From JBPCNH01 sp051001455 (GTDB lineage Bacteria; Actinomycetota; CADDZG01; WHSQ01), in NCBI GenBank assembly GCA_051001455.1, contig JBPCNH010000011.1:45970-109969 (forward strand): 64,000 nt of DNA, read 5' to 3'. Positions within the stretch are counted from its first letter, which is position 1, and each line of letters starts with the position of its first letter. Shown piece by piece: positions 36,131 to 44,738 of this stretch. The notes under the pieces were generated by a model that was given only the letters and a program-made list of their open reading frames with translations, was not told the DNA's origin and made no database searches. Position numbers and translations under genes: made by a program.

Positions 36131-36177
36131 AAATCTTCAAATGCCCCTACCGGGGCGGTGGCGGGATTTGAAGATTT
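36131..36177. terminator. Bidirectional composite terminator between convergent genes
   Basis: AAATCTTCAAAT (36131-36142) and ATTTGAAGATTT (36166-36177) are perfect 12-bp arms, and an inner GCCCC(TACC)GGGGC hairpin sits at 36143-36156. The outer stem ends in A/T-rich tracts on both strands, suiting termination of the peptidase gene and, on the other strand, the epimerase gene. It is the only such symmetric element between convergent genes here. Confidence 0.8.
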
Positions 36178-36179
36178 GG

Positions 36180-37166
36180 TTAGTGGGGGGTGGGGATGCC
36201 TTCCTCGCGCAGGGTGTCGCGGAGGCCTTGCTCGAACGGGCGCGGTGAGTAACCGAGCTCTCGGGTCGCCTTCTCGTGGCCGGCCCAGAACGTGACGTTG
36301 TGAGCCGAAGTGATCAGCTCCCTGATGTTCGGGCCTTGTCCCATCATCGGGCCGATGAACCGGCCAAGGGGTGCGCTGGCTTTGATGAGGAGTGGAGGCA
36401 TCGTGATCCGCGGGGGCCTCTTGCCGGTGATCTGAGCGACTTTTTCGATAGCGTCTCTAGTCGTTAGGGTTTCCCCGCCGAGCGTGTACTCCTCCCCGGG
36501 GACTCCCTTGTCGAGGGCGAGGAGGATCCCGTCGACGACATCGTCGCGATGCACGAAGGTGAATCCAGCCTCCGGAAACATGTAGGCCGGCATCTTCCCG
36601 GCAAGGAACTGACGCATGATTATGCCGATCGCAGAGGTGTCGTGCGGCCCGTAAACGGCACCGGGCATGACCGTTACCAGCGGTAATCCGGTGGCCTGCG
36701 CCACCTCACGCGCTACGAGGTGGGCCTTGTGCTTCGTTTCGTCGTAGTAGGAGGTGTAGCCCGGACCACGCTCGTAGGTTTCGTCGACGACCCGCCCCTG
36801 GGTGTTGCCGAAATATGCAACGGTTGAAACGTAGACCACCCTGCCGACTCCGGTTTCGTGGGCGGCGCGTAGCACTGCCTCGGTTCCTCGGACGTTCGCC
36901 TCGAACATGTCCGGTTTCTGGTTGGGGTGCATCCCGACGCGGTAGTCGGCCGCGCAGTGGATCACGGCGTCGGCGCCTGCCATCCCGGCCGTGATCGCTT
37001 CGGTGTCCGACAAGCTTCCCTCGACCAGCTCGCAGCCCCGGGCGGCTAGGTCCGAAGCCTTGCCGGGAGAGCGAACCAGGGCGACCACGTCATCGCCCCG
37101 ATCCCTCAAGCGAGCGGCGGTGGCGCCCCCGATGAACCCCGTAGCACCCGTGATGAACACCCTCAT
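36180..37166 (-). CDS. NAD-dependent epimerase/dehydratase family protein (extended SDR)
   Basis: 328 residues from ATG 37166, which has AGGAG eight bases upstream; a start at 37202 would add 12 residues before the Rossmann fold. The cofactor motif is MRVFITGATGFIGG, and the SDR catalytic pair is in TSYYDETKHKA (Tyr-x3-Lys). It resembles the hopanoid-associated or dihydroflavonol-reductase-like sugar epimerases. Substrate unknown. It is transcribed against the ribosomal-protein operon and appears inserted in the conserved rne-rplU order. Confidence 0.92.
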   Translation of the reverse strand: MRVFITGATGFIGGATAARLRDRGDDVVALVRSPGKASDLAARGCELVEGSLSDTEAITAGMAGADAVIHCAADYRVGMHPNQKPDMFEANVRGTEAVLRAAHETGVGRVVYVSTVAYFGNTQGRVVDETYERGPGYTSYYDETKHKAHLVAREVAQATGLPLVTVMPGAVYGPHDTSAIGIIMRQFLAGKMPAYMFPEAGFTFVHRDDVVDGILLALDKGVPGEEYTLGGETLTTRDAIEKVAQITGKRPPRITMPPLLIKASAPLGRFIGPMMGQGPNIRELITSAHNVTFWAGHEKATRELGYSPRPFEQGLRDTLREEGIPTPH

Positions 37167-37221
37167 CTTCTTGCTCCTGACCTCGATCCCATGAGCCCGC
37201 ACCCTTTGGTATCCTTTTCGA

Positions 37222-37249
37222 GCCCGGATGGCACATCTTCTGCCCGGGC
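37222..37249 (+). promoter_or_regulatory. Hairpin in the rplU leader
   Basis: GCCCGG (37222-37227) pairs with CCGGGC (37244-37249) 24 bases before the L21 start. Ribosomal-protein leaders often hold autoregulatory hairpins, but this one is short and does not by itself match a described L21 leader motif. Confidence 0.35.
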
Positions 37250-37273
37250 CTAGTCACTCCCAAAGGGGTAGTT

Positions 37274-37756
37274 ATGTACGCAGTGATCCGCGCGGGCGGA
37301 AAGCAACACAAGGTTGCCGAAGGCGACATCATAGAGGTCGAGCGTGTGAAGCAGGACGGAGACGCCCTGGAATTCACGCCGCTCCTCGTGGTTGACGACA
37401 AGGGCAAGGTGACCTCGGGCAAGTCGGATCTGGCCAAGGCCACCGTCAGCGCCAAGGTGCTCGATGAGGGCAAGGGCGCCAAGCTCGATATCTACAAGTT
37501 CCGTAACAAGACCGGCTATCGGCGCCACGCCGGTCACCGTCAGGCCTTCACTAGGATAGAGATCTCGACCATCAGCGTGAGCGGCTCGAAATCTAAGTCG
37601 ACGGCTCAGAAGTCCACCGCCAAGAAAACCACGGCGAAGAAAACCACGGCAAAGAAAACCACGGCAAAGAAAACCACGGCAAAGAGCACCGGATCGACGA
37701 GCGCCGCGGCTACGGCCACGAAGAAGGCCACTAAGGATGAGGAGGCGACTGAGTAA
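37274..37756 (+). CDS. rplU: 50S ribosomal protein L21 with lysine-rich C-terminal extension
   Basis: Residues 1-~102 are standard L21 (MYAVIRAGGKQHKVAEGD, FRNKTGYRRHAGHRQ), which binds 23S rRNA near L20. The ~58-residue extension carries four KKTTA-type repeats and an acidic end (KDEEATE). Similar Lys/Ala/Thr tails occur on some actinobacterial L21 proteins and recall histone-H1-like sequences. The stop overlaps the L27 start (TAATG). Confidence 0.96.
   Translation: MYAVIRAGGKQHKVAEGDIIEVERVKQDGDALEFTPLLVVDDKGKVTSGKSDLAKATVSAKVLDEGKGAKLDIYKFRNKTGYRRHAGHRQAFTRIEISTISVSGSKSKSTAQKSTAKKTTAKKTTAKKTTAKKTTAKSTGSTSAAATATKKATKDEEATE
37622..37681 (+). repeat. Four 15-bp tandem repeats in the rplU 3' end
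   Basis: The unit AAGAAAACCACGGCR is repeated four times with one G/A difference and encodes KKTTA. A degenerate copy precedes and follows. The array lies wholly in the non-core extension of L21, so copy-number change would keep the frame. Confidence 0.9.
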
Positions 37757-38007
37757 TGGCCCACAAAAAGGGAGCTTCATCTTCCCGCAACGGCCGTGAC
37801 TCCGAGTCGAAACGGCTCGGCGTGAAGAGGTTCGGCGGGGAGCACGTCCGCCCCGGCGTCATCTTGGTGCGCCAGCGTGGCACCCGTCTCCACCCCGGAC
37901 AGAATGTCCGCCGAGGCGGCGACGACACCTTGTTCTCGCTCGCAGAGGGAACCGTATCCTTCCACCGGATGCGCGGACGCAGGGTGGTCAGCGTCATCTC
38001 CGAGTAG
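37756..38007 (+). CDS. rpmA: 50S ribosomal protein L27
   Basis: 83 residues. The N-terminus MAHKKGASSSRNGRDS is the conserved arm reaching the peptidyl-transferase centre, and VRQRGTRLHPGQNV and DTLFSLAEGTV are standard. No N-terminal prepeptide needing cleavage is present, unlike in Firmicutes. Coupled to rplU by overlap. Confidence 0.98.
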   Translation: MAHKKGASSSRNGRDSESKRLGVKRFGGEHVRPGVILVRQRGTRLHPGQNVRRGGDDTLFSLAEGTVSFHRMRGRRVVSVISE

Positions 38008-38082
38008 TCACTAGCAGATCTCCTTCGTCACTACACGAGGTGTGGTTCAAAGAGGAGGTCAGGCAGCATCGATGATCAGATC

Positions 38083-38106
38083 ACGGGGACCTCACTGGGT
38101 CCCCGT
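38083..38106 (+). promoter_or_regulatory. Perfect 9-bp hairpin just upstream of obg
   Basis: ACGGGGACC (38083-38091) pairs with GGTCCCCGT (38098-38106) across a six-base loop. It ends 22 bases before the GTG start at 38129, leaving the GGAG site free. It lies inside the longer in-frame extension, supporting the downstream start. Could be an attenuator between rpmA and obg; no T-run is seen. Confidence 0.5.
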
Positions 38107-38128
38107 TCGCATCTCAGGACGGAGTCCC

Positions 38129-39421
38129 GTGAGTTTCGTTGACGAAGCGCGAATCATCGTCATGGCCGGCGACGGCGGCAACGGCGCCGTCTCGTTCCAC
38201 AGTGAGCCGTTCAAGCCGAAGGGCGGGCCGGACGGTGGGGACGGCGCGGACGGCGGCAGCGTGATCCTGCGCGCCGATCTCTCGGTCGGCACCCTCTTAG
38301 ACGTCCGTGACCATCCCCACATAAAGGCCGACAAGGGGGGCCAGGGGCAGGGCAAGAAAAGGAGCGGAGCGCGGGGCAAGGAGCGGGTGGTCCTCGTACC
38401 TCCCGGAACGATCGTCTACGACCCGGTTGGGGTTATGCAGGCGGACCTGGCCGCTCCCGGTGACGAGTTCGTTGCCGCACGCGGAGGCAAGGGCGGCAAG
38501 GGCAACGCCCAGTTCGCGACCGCGACACGAAGGGCACCCACCTTCAGCGAGCCGGGGGAGCCGGGCGAGCAACGTGAGCTGCGACTCGAACTGCGTTTGC
38601 TTGCCGACGTTGGGCTTGTCGGGTTCCCCAACGCGGGGAAGTCCACCTTCATCTCCCGGATCTCTGCAGCCAAGCCGAAGATCGCCGACTACCCTTTCAC
38701 TACGCTGGTGCCGAATCTCGGCGTGGTCAAGCACGGTGAGTCGTCATTCGTCGTCGCCGATATCCCGGGATTGCTCCCCGGCGCTCACGAGGGCAAGGGT
38801 CTAGGGCACCGTTTCCTCCGCCACATCCGGCGCGCCGCGGTGATCCTTTTCATGGTGGATCTGACGGCGCAGGATCGCGATCCATCGGAAGACGTCGAGG
38901 TATTGCGCCGGGAACTGGCCGCCTTCGATCCCGATCTCGCGTCTCGGCCCTATCTGATAGCGGCTACGAAGATCGATGTGACCCAAGAGGGACTGGACGA
39001 GCTCGCAGCGCGCTACGGAGACGTCAAGCCGATCTCGGCAGTGACGGGAGCCGGCATCCCGGAGATCGTCCGCGAGCTGGCGGCCCTGGTGACCGTCGTG
39101 AGACAGACGCAACCGGCCCCGAGCGGTTACGTGCGCCATGTCGTACCGGAAGAGCCGATCGAGATCCGGCGAGAAGACGACGCGTGGAGGGTCACGGGTC
39201 GCCGCGCCGAACGCTCCGTCGGCACCACGGACATGTATGACGAGGAGGCGGTCGAGCGCTTGCAGCGCCGCCTGATCACCCTGGGCGTCGAGCGCAAACT
39301 GACAGCGGCCGGCGCGAAGCGAGGGGATGAGGTGCGTATCGGCGATGCCGCTTTCGACTTCGAACCGGAAGGGGAACCGCCACTGACCGACGACTCCGAA
39401 CGGTCATCCGAGGATGCCTAG
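38129..39421 (+). CDS. obg: Obg family GTPase (CgtA)
   Basis: 430 residues from GTG 38129, which matches the universal Obg start (SFVDEARIIVMAGDGGNGAVSFH); the frame is open to 38042 but that part is a leader with a hairpin. The Gly-rich OBG domain is followed by the G domain (GFPNAGKSTFISR; DIPGLLPGA; TKID) and a C-terminal OCT domain ending near DEVRIGDAAFDFEPE. Obg binds the 50S subunit and controls assembly and stress responses. It overlaps proB by eight bases. Confidence 0.96.
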   Translation: MSFVDEARIIVMAGDGGNGAVSFHSEPFKPKGGPDGGDGADGGSVILRADLSVGTLLDVRDHPHIKADKGGQGQGKKRSGARGKERVVLVPPGTIVYDPVGVMQADLAAPGDEFVAARGGKGGKGNAQFATATRRAPTFSEPGEPGEQRELRLELRLLADVGLVGFPNAGKSTFISRISAAKPKIADYPFTTLVPNLGVVKHGESSFVVADIPGLLPGAHEGKGLGHRFLRHIRRAAVILFMVDLTAQDRDPSEDVEVLRRELAAFDPDLASRPYLIAATKIDVTQEGLDELAARYGDVKPISAVTGAGIPEIVRELAALVTVVRQTQPAPSGYVRHVVPEEPIEIRREDDAWRVTGRRAERSVGTTDMYDEEAVERLQRRLITLGVERKLTAAGAKRGDEVRIGDAAFDFEPEGEPPLTDDSERSSEDA

Positions 39422-40538
39422 AGCCCACGTCCGGCGCGGTGATCGGTTGGTCATCAAGGTGGGAACCTCGTCTTTGGTGGCTCCCGACGGTTCGCCCGAT
39501 GTCGATCGGCTGGCGAGGCTATGCGACGGGATCAAAGAGGCACGCGATAGGGGCATCGACGTCGTGCTGGTTTCCTCCGGCGCGATCGCTGCAGGGCTGC
39601 GGCCGCTCGGTCTGACCTCACGTCCGGCCGACATCCCTTCACTCCAAGCCGCCGCGGCGGTGGGTCAGGCGCGGCTGTTCGATATCTACAGCCGTCTGCT
39701 ACGGGAGCGCGAGATCGTTTCGGCGCAATTGCTGCTCACGGGTTACGACTTCATGCAGCGACAGCATTACCTCAATGCCAGGCACACGCTCGACCGGCTG
39801 CTGTTGTTGGGAGCTCTTCCCATCGTCAACGAGAACGACACGGTGGCGGTGGACGAGATCCGTTTCGGCGACAACGATCGCCTTGCCGCTCTGGTCGCTA
39901 ATCTCGCTCACGCCCGGTGTCTCCTGCTCCTCACCGATGCTGCAGGGGTTCACGCGGCGGATCCGCGCACCGTTCCTGATGCTCCTCTCCTCGACGAGGT
40001 CGAGAAGATCACGCCGGAGCTTGAACGCTCCGCTGGAGGACGAGGCTCCGATCTTTCGAGCGGGGGGATGGCGTCCAAGCTCGCCGCCGCATGGGTAGCG
40101 ACATTCTCGGGTGTCGGGGTGGTGGTCGCCAGCGCCGATCAGCGCGACGTGATCGCCTCGGTCATCGAAGGTCGCTCCGTGGGCACGTATTTCCACCCTC
40201 GTCCTACCAAAGCTTCGGCGCGCCGGCTGTGGATCGCGTTCGGTCAGCCTCCACGAGGGACGATCGTGGTGGACACAGGAGCTCGCCATGCCTTGACGCG
40301 CGACAAGCGGAGCCTGCTCGCTGTAGGTGTACGGGAGGTCAGGGGTCACTTCGACGCGGGAGCAACCGTAGATGTGGCCGACGAACGCGGGGAGGTGTTC
40401 GCGAGGGGATTGGTACGCTACGGCTCGTCCGATCTCGGCGATGCCGCCAGAGGTTCTGCTGCTGAGATGCGCGGCCGCGAGGCGATCCATCGGGATCAAT
40501 TGATTGTTTTGGAGAGCGAGAGCGATGAGGTCGGTTGA
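39414..40538 (+). CDS. proB: Glutamate 5-kinase
   Basis: 374 residues: an amino-acid-kinase domain (RLVIKVGTSSLVAPDG; VLVSSGAIAAGL; NENDTVAVDEIRFGDND; LLLTDAAGV) and a C-terminal PUA domain (~285-365). It phosphorylates glutamate in the first step of proline synthesis and is normally feedback-inhibited by proline. obg-proB-proA order is conserved in actinobacteria. Confidence 0.97.
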   Translation: MPRAHVRRGDRLVIKVGTSSLVAPDGSPDVDRLARLCDGIKEARDRGIDVVLVSSGAIAAGLRPLGLTSRPADIPSLQAAAAVGQARLFDIYSRLLREREIVSAQLLLTGYDFMQRQHYLNARHTLDRLLLLGALPIVNENDTVAVDEIRFGDNDRLAALVANLAHARCLLLLTDAAGVHAADPRTVPDAPLLDEVEKITPELERSAGGRGSDLSSGGMASKLAAAWVATFSGVGVVVASADQRDVIASVIEGRSVGTYFHPRPTKASARRLWIAFGQPPRGTIVVDTGARHALTRDKRSLLAVGVREVRGHFDAGATVDVADERGEVFARGLVRYGSSDLGDAARGSAAEMRGREAIHRDQLIVLESESDEVG

Positions 40539-41772
40539 AGAGATATGTAAGGCGGCGGCGGACGTCGCCGTCGAGGTCGGCGCGCTTAGTACTCGGGTAA
40601 AAGACGATGCTCTGCACGCGATGGCCGATGCTCTCGAGGCTCGCGCCGGATACTTGATCGAAGCCAACGCTCAAGACGTCGAGCAGGGGCGGAGCGACGG
40701 CACCTCGAACACGGTCATCGATCGTCTCACCCTTACTGATGCGCGGGTCGCTTCGATGGCGAACGGTCTGCGCGCGGTAGCTAGACAGCCTGATCCCGTC
40801 GGCGAGGTCCTGGAGGGGTGGAAGCGGCCGAACGGGCTGCTGATCGAAAAGGTGCGGGTCCCTCTCGGGGTTGTCGCCGTGATCTACGAGGCCCGTCCGA
40901 ACGTGACGGCAGACGTAGCCGGGCTCTGTCTGAAATCCGGCAATGCTTGCGTGCTACGCGGTTCGTCGAGCGCAGCGAGCTCGAACCAAGCGATAGCTCA
41001 AGTGCTACGCAGCGTCGCTCCGGGATGTGGCGTCCCCGAGGACGCGATCCAGCTGGTCACCGATCCCAGTCGCGAGGCGGCGCGCCGCCTGATGCAAGCT
41101 AAGGGCCAGGTGGATCTGCTCGTGCCTCGTGGCGGAAAAGCACTGATCAAAACCATCGAGGAGCACGCGAGCGTTCCTTACATCATCGACGGGGACGGGA
41201 ACTGTCATGTGTACGTCGATCGCTCGGCAGACCTCGAGATGGCAACCAGCATCGTCCTCAATGCCAAGACGCAACGGCCGTCCGTATGCAATGCAGCCGA
41301 GACCCTCCTGGTGCACGAGGACCTCGCCGGAGAGTGGCTGGCGGAGACCCTGGGCCGGCTCACGGAGGCCGGTGTGGTCGTCAAGGGCGACGATCGGGTC
41401 CGGCAGGTGTGGCCTGAGGCAGAAGCGGCAACGGATGAAGACTGGGCCATGGAATACCTCGACCTCACGCTTGCCGTCCGGGTCGTTCCGAGTCTCGACG
41501 AGGCCATCGCTCATGTGAACCGCTGGGGAACCTCCAACGCCGAAGCCATCGTGACCCAGGATGTTTCTTCGGCGCGCCGGTTCGCGAGGGATGTCGATTC
41601 AGGGTCGATCTTCGTCAACGCATCGACGCGATTCTCAGATGGCGGCGAGTTCGGATATGGGGCAGAGATCGGCATCTCGACTCAGAAATTGCATGCCCGC
41701 GGTCCCATGGGCCTCAACGAGCTCACTACTGCCAAGTACGTAGTGTGGGGCGAAGGCCAGATCCGTAGTTAG
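40525..41772 (+). CDS. proA: Glutamate-5-semialdehyde dehydrogenase
   Basis: 415 residues from ATG 40525, preceded by GGAGAG and overlapping proB by 14 bases; a start at 40504 is less likely. An aldehyde dehydrogenase-fold enzyme with PLGVVAVIYEARPNVTADV and LKSGNACVLRGSS; the catalytic Cys is in TQRPSVCNAAETLLVH. It reduces glutamyl phosphate to the semialdehyde with NADPH, and the product cyclises to the proline precursor. Confidence 0.97.
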   Translation: MRSVEEICKAAADVAVEVGALSTRVKDDALHAMADALEARAGYLIEANAQDVEQGRSDGTSNTVIDRLTLTDARVASMANGLRAVARQPDPVGEVLEGWKRPNGLLIEKVRVPLGVVAVIYEARPNVTADVAGLCLKSGNACVLRGSSSAASSNQAIAQVLRSVAPGCGVPEDAIQLVTDPSREAARRLMQAKGQVDLLVPRGGKALIKTIEEHASVPYIIDGDGNCHVYVDRSADLEMATSIVLNAKTQRPSVCNAAETLLVHEDLAGEWLAETLGRLTEAGVVVKGDDRVRQVWPEAEAATDEDWAMEYLDLTLAVRVVPSLDEAIAHVNRWGTSNAEAIVTQDVSSARRFARDVDSGSIFVNASTRFSDGGEFGYGAEIGISTQKLHARGPMGLNELTTAKYVVWGEGQIRS

Positions 41773-41815
41773 CCAGGTCCGCCCCTTTGCCCCCGGTTTC
41801 GGGTTAGCTAGTGCC

Positions 41816-42439
41816 GTGCGCGACGGCCGGCTCCAGCGGATGGGCATCCTCGGAGGAACCTTCGACCCGATCCACATCGGGCACCTCGTCGCGGCCTCGG
41901 AGGCGCTTCATCACTTCCGCCTCGATCGAGTCTTATTCGTCCCGGCCGGCAGCCCGTGGCAGAAGGAGGAGTATTCGGATCCCGAGGATCGCTATCTGAT
42001 GACGGTCATGGGCGCAGCGGAGCATCCGTGTTTCGCGGTGTCTCGTATCGAGATAGACCGCCGGGGTCCCACCTACACGGTGGACACCCTGAGGGTCCTG
42101 AAGGAGCTTCATCCGGGGATCGAGTTGTTCTTCATCCTCGGCGCGGATGCGGCGGTCAATCTCCACACATGGCATGGGCTCGAACGGCTGGGGGACCTCG
42201 CTGAGATGATCGTCGTTCCGCGTGCGGGCGCGCCGGCCGAGCTTCCCGATCAAGGGGATGGGTGGCCGAGGCTCCACTTGTTGCAGATGCCGCTGATCGG
42301 CGTATCGGCCACCGAGATCCGCAAGAGGGCGCGGGCCGAGGAGCCGATCGATTTCCTGGTGCCGGCACGCGTTGCTCGCCACATCCGGGACCATGGGCTC
42401 TACGCGGGGACGTCTGGGAGGGCTCGTGCCGATAGGTAA
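41816..42439 (+). CDS. nadD: Nicotinate-nucleotide adenylyltransferase
   Basis: 207 residues from GTG 41816. The nucleotidyltransferase motif GGTFDPIHIGHL and the C-terminal GVSATEIRKRARA (usually ISSTxIR) identify NadD. FILGADAAVNLHTWHGLE is also conserved. It adenylates nicotinate mononucleotide in NAD synthesis. The 3' end overlaps the LCP-like gene by 14 bases. Confidence 0.95.
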   Translation: MRDGRLQRMGILGGTFDPIHIGHLVAASEALHHFRLDRVLFVPAGSPWQKEEYSDPEDRYLMTVMGAAEHPCFAVSRIEIDRRGPTYTVDTLRVLKELHPGIELFFILGADAAVNLHTWHGLERLGDLAEMIVVPRAGAPAELPDQGDGWPRLHLLQMPLIGVSATEIRKRARAEEPIDFLVPARVARHIRDHGLYAGTSGRARADR

Positions 42440-43694
42440 GCACTCGGGCCATCCGCCTCCGCCTTCCCAGCCTCCCAGTCACGGCCCCCGGCGCGCCCGC
42501 CTGGAGGATCGTAAGAAGGAGCACAGACGAAAGCGCACCGTGTTTGGAACCGCTTCTATCGTCGTGGGTGTGATCGCCGGCGTGGCCCTCACTTTCGTGC
42601 TGGCGCGTGAGGTCACTCGCACGAAGGAGCCCCGGCCTCCGGCCGATGAGGTCCAACAGGAGGCGACCACGGCCACTTTGATGTTTGGAACAGACAGCGG
42701 GCGCAGTGGTAGGGAAGCTCTCGTGTGGTCGGCTTTGCTCGTGCACGATCCCGACGAGGAGACGTCGGCTGTGGCATACATCCCCGCCCGCACTGCGGTC
42801 GAGGTGCCGGGGCGAGGATTGCAGGCCCTGAACGACTCATGGCGGACGGGGGGCATCCCTCTTCTGCTCGTCACGGTAGAGAACCTCCTCGGCACACCTG
42901 TGGACAGCTATGTGCAACTTTCGAAGAACGACGCTCTGGCATTGTTCGAAGAGGTTGGCGAGCTGGAGGTGGAGGTGCCGACCGAGGTGCGGGTTCCGGT
43001 CGGACGGCAACAGGTGAGGCTGCTCTTCCCGACGGGCCGTCAAACGCTGTCCCCGGAGTCGTTGAGTGACCTGCTTTACGTCAGAGGTGTGGATGGGGAC
43101 GACATCGAGATGGGGGCGCGTCATGCTGCGTTCTGGGACGCGTTGTTGGATGCCTACGCAGACAACCCCGCCGGGCTGGAAGAAGCCGCGCTCGCGGCAC
43201 GCGGTGCTCTCGGTAAGTCCGACGCCCCTCCGCGCCGGTTCGCTCGGACCCTCGCGCAGATGGCGGATACACACGAGATCCGGCGTTCGCTCGTATCGTT
43301 GACCGTCAGCCCGCTCGAGGTGCCCGGCAACAATCTGTATGTGGCAGAACCTGAAGACGTGGCTCGGCTTCTCGAGGAGATCTCTCTCGATACATCCGAG
43401 GTGTCGTCCGCAAGGGTCCAGATCCTGAACGGTAACGGTGTTCCGGGCATCGGCCAGGAGGTGGCCACGAGGCTCGTGGGCGAAGGCTTCAGGGTCATCC
43501 TCTCGGGCAACGCGCCCCGCCTGAACTACGCTCGAACGCTCGTGATCGTGTACGACGACTCGGACGAAGCCCGGGCACTAGCGGAGCGAGCAAGAGAGCT
43601 GATCGGGGTAGGAGAGATTCAAATGTCCGCTCAGGAGCAAGGTATCGTGGATCTCACGATCGTTGTCGGAAAGGACTTCCTTCGAACACCGTAG
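42426..43694 (+). CDS. LCP-like membrane protein with LytR C-terminal domain
   Basis: 422 residues from GTG 42426 (GGGAGG site four bases before). A basic, Pro-rich cytoplasmic tail and one membrane helix (TASIVVGVIAGVALTFVLA) precede a divergent LytR-CpsA-Psr domain (SAVAYIPARTAVEVPGRG; LLVTVENLLGTPVDSYVQLS). A LytR_C domain follows (ARVQILNGNGVPGIGQEVATRL). LCP enzymes attach glycopolymers to peptidoglycan. The conserved Asp/Arg set is only partly recognisable, so it may be degenerate. The nadD-LCP-rsfS order is conserved in actinobacteria. Confidence 0.85.
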   Translation: MPIGKHSGHPPPPSQPPSHGPRRARLEDRKKEHRRKRTVFGTASIVVGVIAGVALTFVLAREVTRTKEPRPPADEVQQEATTATLMFGTDSGRSGREALVWSALLVHDPDEETSAVAYIPARTAVEVPGRGLQALNDSWRTGGIPLLLVTVENLLGTPVDSYVQLSKNDALALFEEVGELEVEVPTEVRVPVGRQQVRLLFPTGRQTLSPESLSDLLYVRGVDGDDIEMGARHAAFWDALLDAYADNPAGLEEAALAARGALGKSDAPPRRFARTLAQMADTHEIRRSLVSLTVSPLEVPGNNLYVAEPEDVARLLEEISLDTSEVSSARVQILNGNGVPGIGQEVATRLVGEGFRVILSGNAPRLNYARTLVIVYDDSDEARALAERARELIGVGEIQMSAQEQGIVDLTIVVGKDFLRTP

Positions 43695-43711
43695 CCAGAT
43701 CAAGCAAGACC

Positions 43712-44098
43712 TTGAGCCGCAGCTTGGCGCTGCAGGCAGCCGAGGCCGCCTCTTCCAAGAAGGCCGAGCGCATCGTCATCCTCGACGTGTCCGAGCAGCT
43801 CGTCATCACCGATCACTTCGTCATCTGCCACGGGACCAACGACCGGCAGGTGCGTACCATCGCGGAAGAGGTCGAACACCAGCTTCGTGAGAGATGTCAG
43901 ATAAAACCTTTCCGTCGCGAGGGCGAACGGGAAGGTCACTGGGTGCTGCTCGACTACGTCGATTTCGTGGTGCATGTCTTCCTGCAGGAAGACCGCGACT
44001 ACTACGACCTCGAGCGTCTGTGGTCTGACGCCGAGCGCATCGATTACACGGATGGATGGGAGGAGGACAATGAGCCAACCGCGGCGGAGGCGACGTAG
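43712..44098 (+). CDS. rsfS: Ribosome silencing factor RsfS
   Basis: 128 residues from TTG 43712. Signatures are IVILDVSEQLVITDHFVICHG and GHWVLLDYVDFVVHVF. It binds L14 on the 50S subunit and blocks subunit joining under starvation. The ribosome site is weak, so the start is not certain. Its last 29 bases overlap the next gene, which has its own strong site inside rsfS. Confidence 0.95.
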   Translation: MSRSLALQAAEAASSKKAERIVILDVSEQLVITDHFVICHGTNDRQVRTIAEEVEHQLRERCQIKPFRREGEREGHWVLLDYVDFVVHVFLQEDRDYYDLERLWSDAERIDYTDGWEEDNEPTAAEAT

Positions 44099-44690
44099 AG
44101 GTCGCAAACGCGGTTCGGGAACCGATGGCTCGGGTTCTGGCGCGCCGCAGGAACCGCGGCGCGAGACCGTTCAGCAATCCTCCGGTCCGCAGACCTCGTC
44201 TCGCCGGCGGCGACGCCGTGGCCGCGGTGGGGGACGAGGTCGTACGTCGTCACCGAAGTCATCCGAGGACCTCGTAAGAGCACTCCCGAAACAGCGCCCC
44301 GAGACCCTGACGGCCCCTCCCGACGGTCAGAAGCTCGAGGATCTGATCGGCGAGCTGCAGTCGACCTGGGGGGTCCCCCAGTACCCGCAAGAGTTTCGCA
44401 TCACCATCAGGGTGGCCGCCGAGAGAGATCGCTCGCGGGGCGAATCGAATAGCCCGCGCGATCCGGCACCGCCACAGGTCGATGGCGCTGGGGCCGACGC
44501 AGCGGCGGCGTCGGATGCGCCCAAGCGCGAGAAGGCGCCGTCGCCCCACCGGTTGTCGCAGAACGGGGAAGAGCGGTCCGACGACGCACGACCCAAGCGC
44601 AAGCGCAGTCGCAGACGGCGTCGCCGTGGCGGAGGTGGGGGAGGCGGTGGCAACGGGAACCCCAGCGGTCCCGAAGCACCTCCAGGCTAG
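44070..44690 (+). CDS. Arg/Gly-rich basic protein coupled to rsfS
   Basis: 206 residues from ATG 44070, with a strong GGGAGGAGGA site. Both ends and an internal stretch are RGG/poly-Arg-like (PRRRRRRGRKRG; SRRRRRRGRGGGRGR; KRSRRRRRRGGGGGGGG). A central part, LEDLIGELQSTWGVPQYPQE followed by RITIRVAAERD, looks folded and may be the conserved core. No family recognised. Composition suggests nucleic-acid, probably RNA, binding. Overlap with rsfS suggests a ribosome-linked role, which is inference. Confidence 0.65.
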   Translation: MSQPRRRRRRGRKRGSGTDGSGSGAPQEPRRETVQQSSGPQTSSRRRRRRGRGGGRGRTSSPKSSEDLVRALPKQRPETLTAPPDGQKLEDLIGELQSTWGVPQYPQEFRITIRVAAERDRSRGESNSPRDPAPPQVDGAGADAAAASDAPKREKAPSPHRLSQNGEERSDDARPKRKRSRRRRRRGGGGGGGGNGNPSGPEAPPG

Positions 44691-44738
44691 ACTGACGTAA
44701 GAGCGCCATGTCTTAGTTTCCGTCCTGTGATCGACGGT

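Noticed and set aside
37622..37681. Repeat array considered as CRISPR
   Set aside because: Units are contiguous 15-mers in a coding frame with no spacers.
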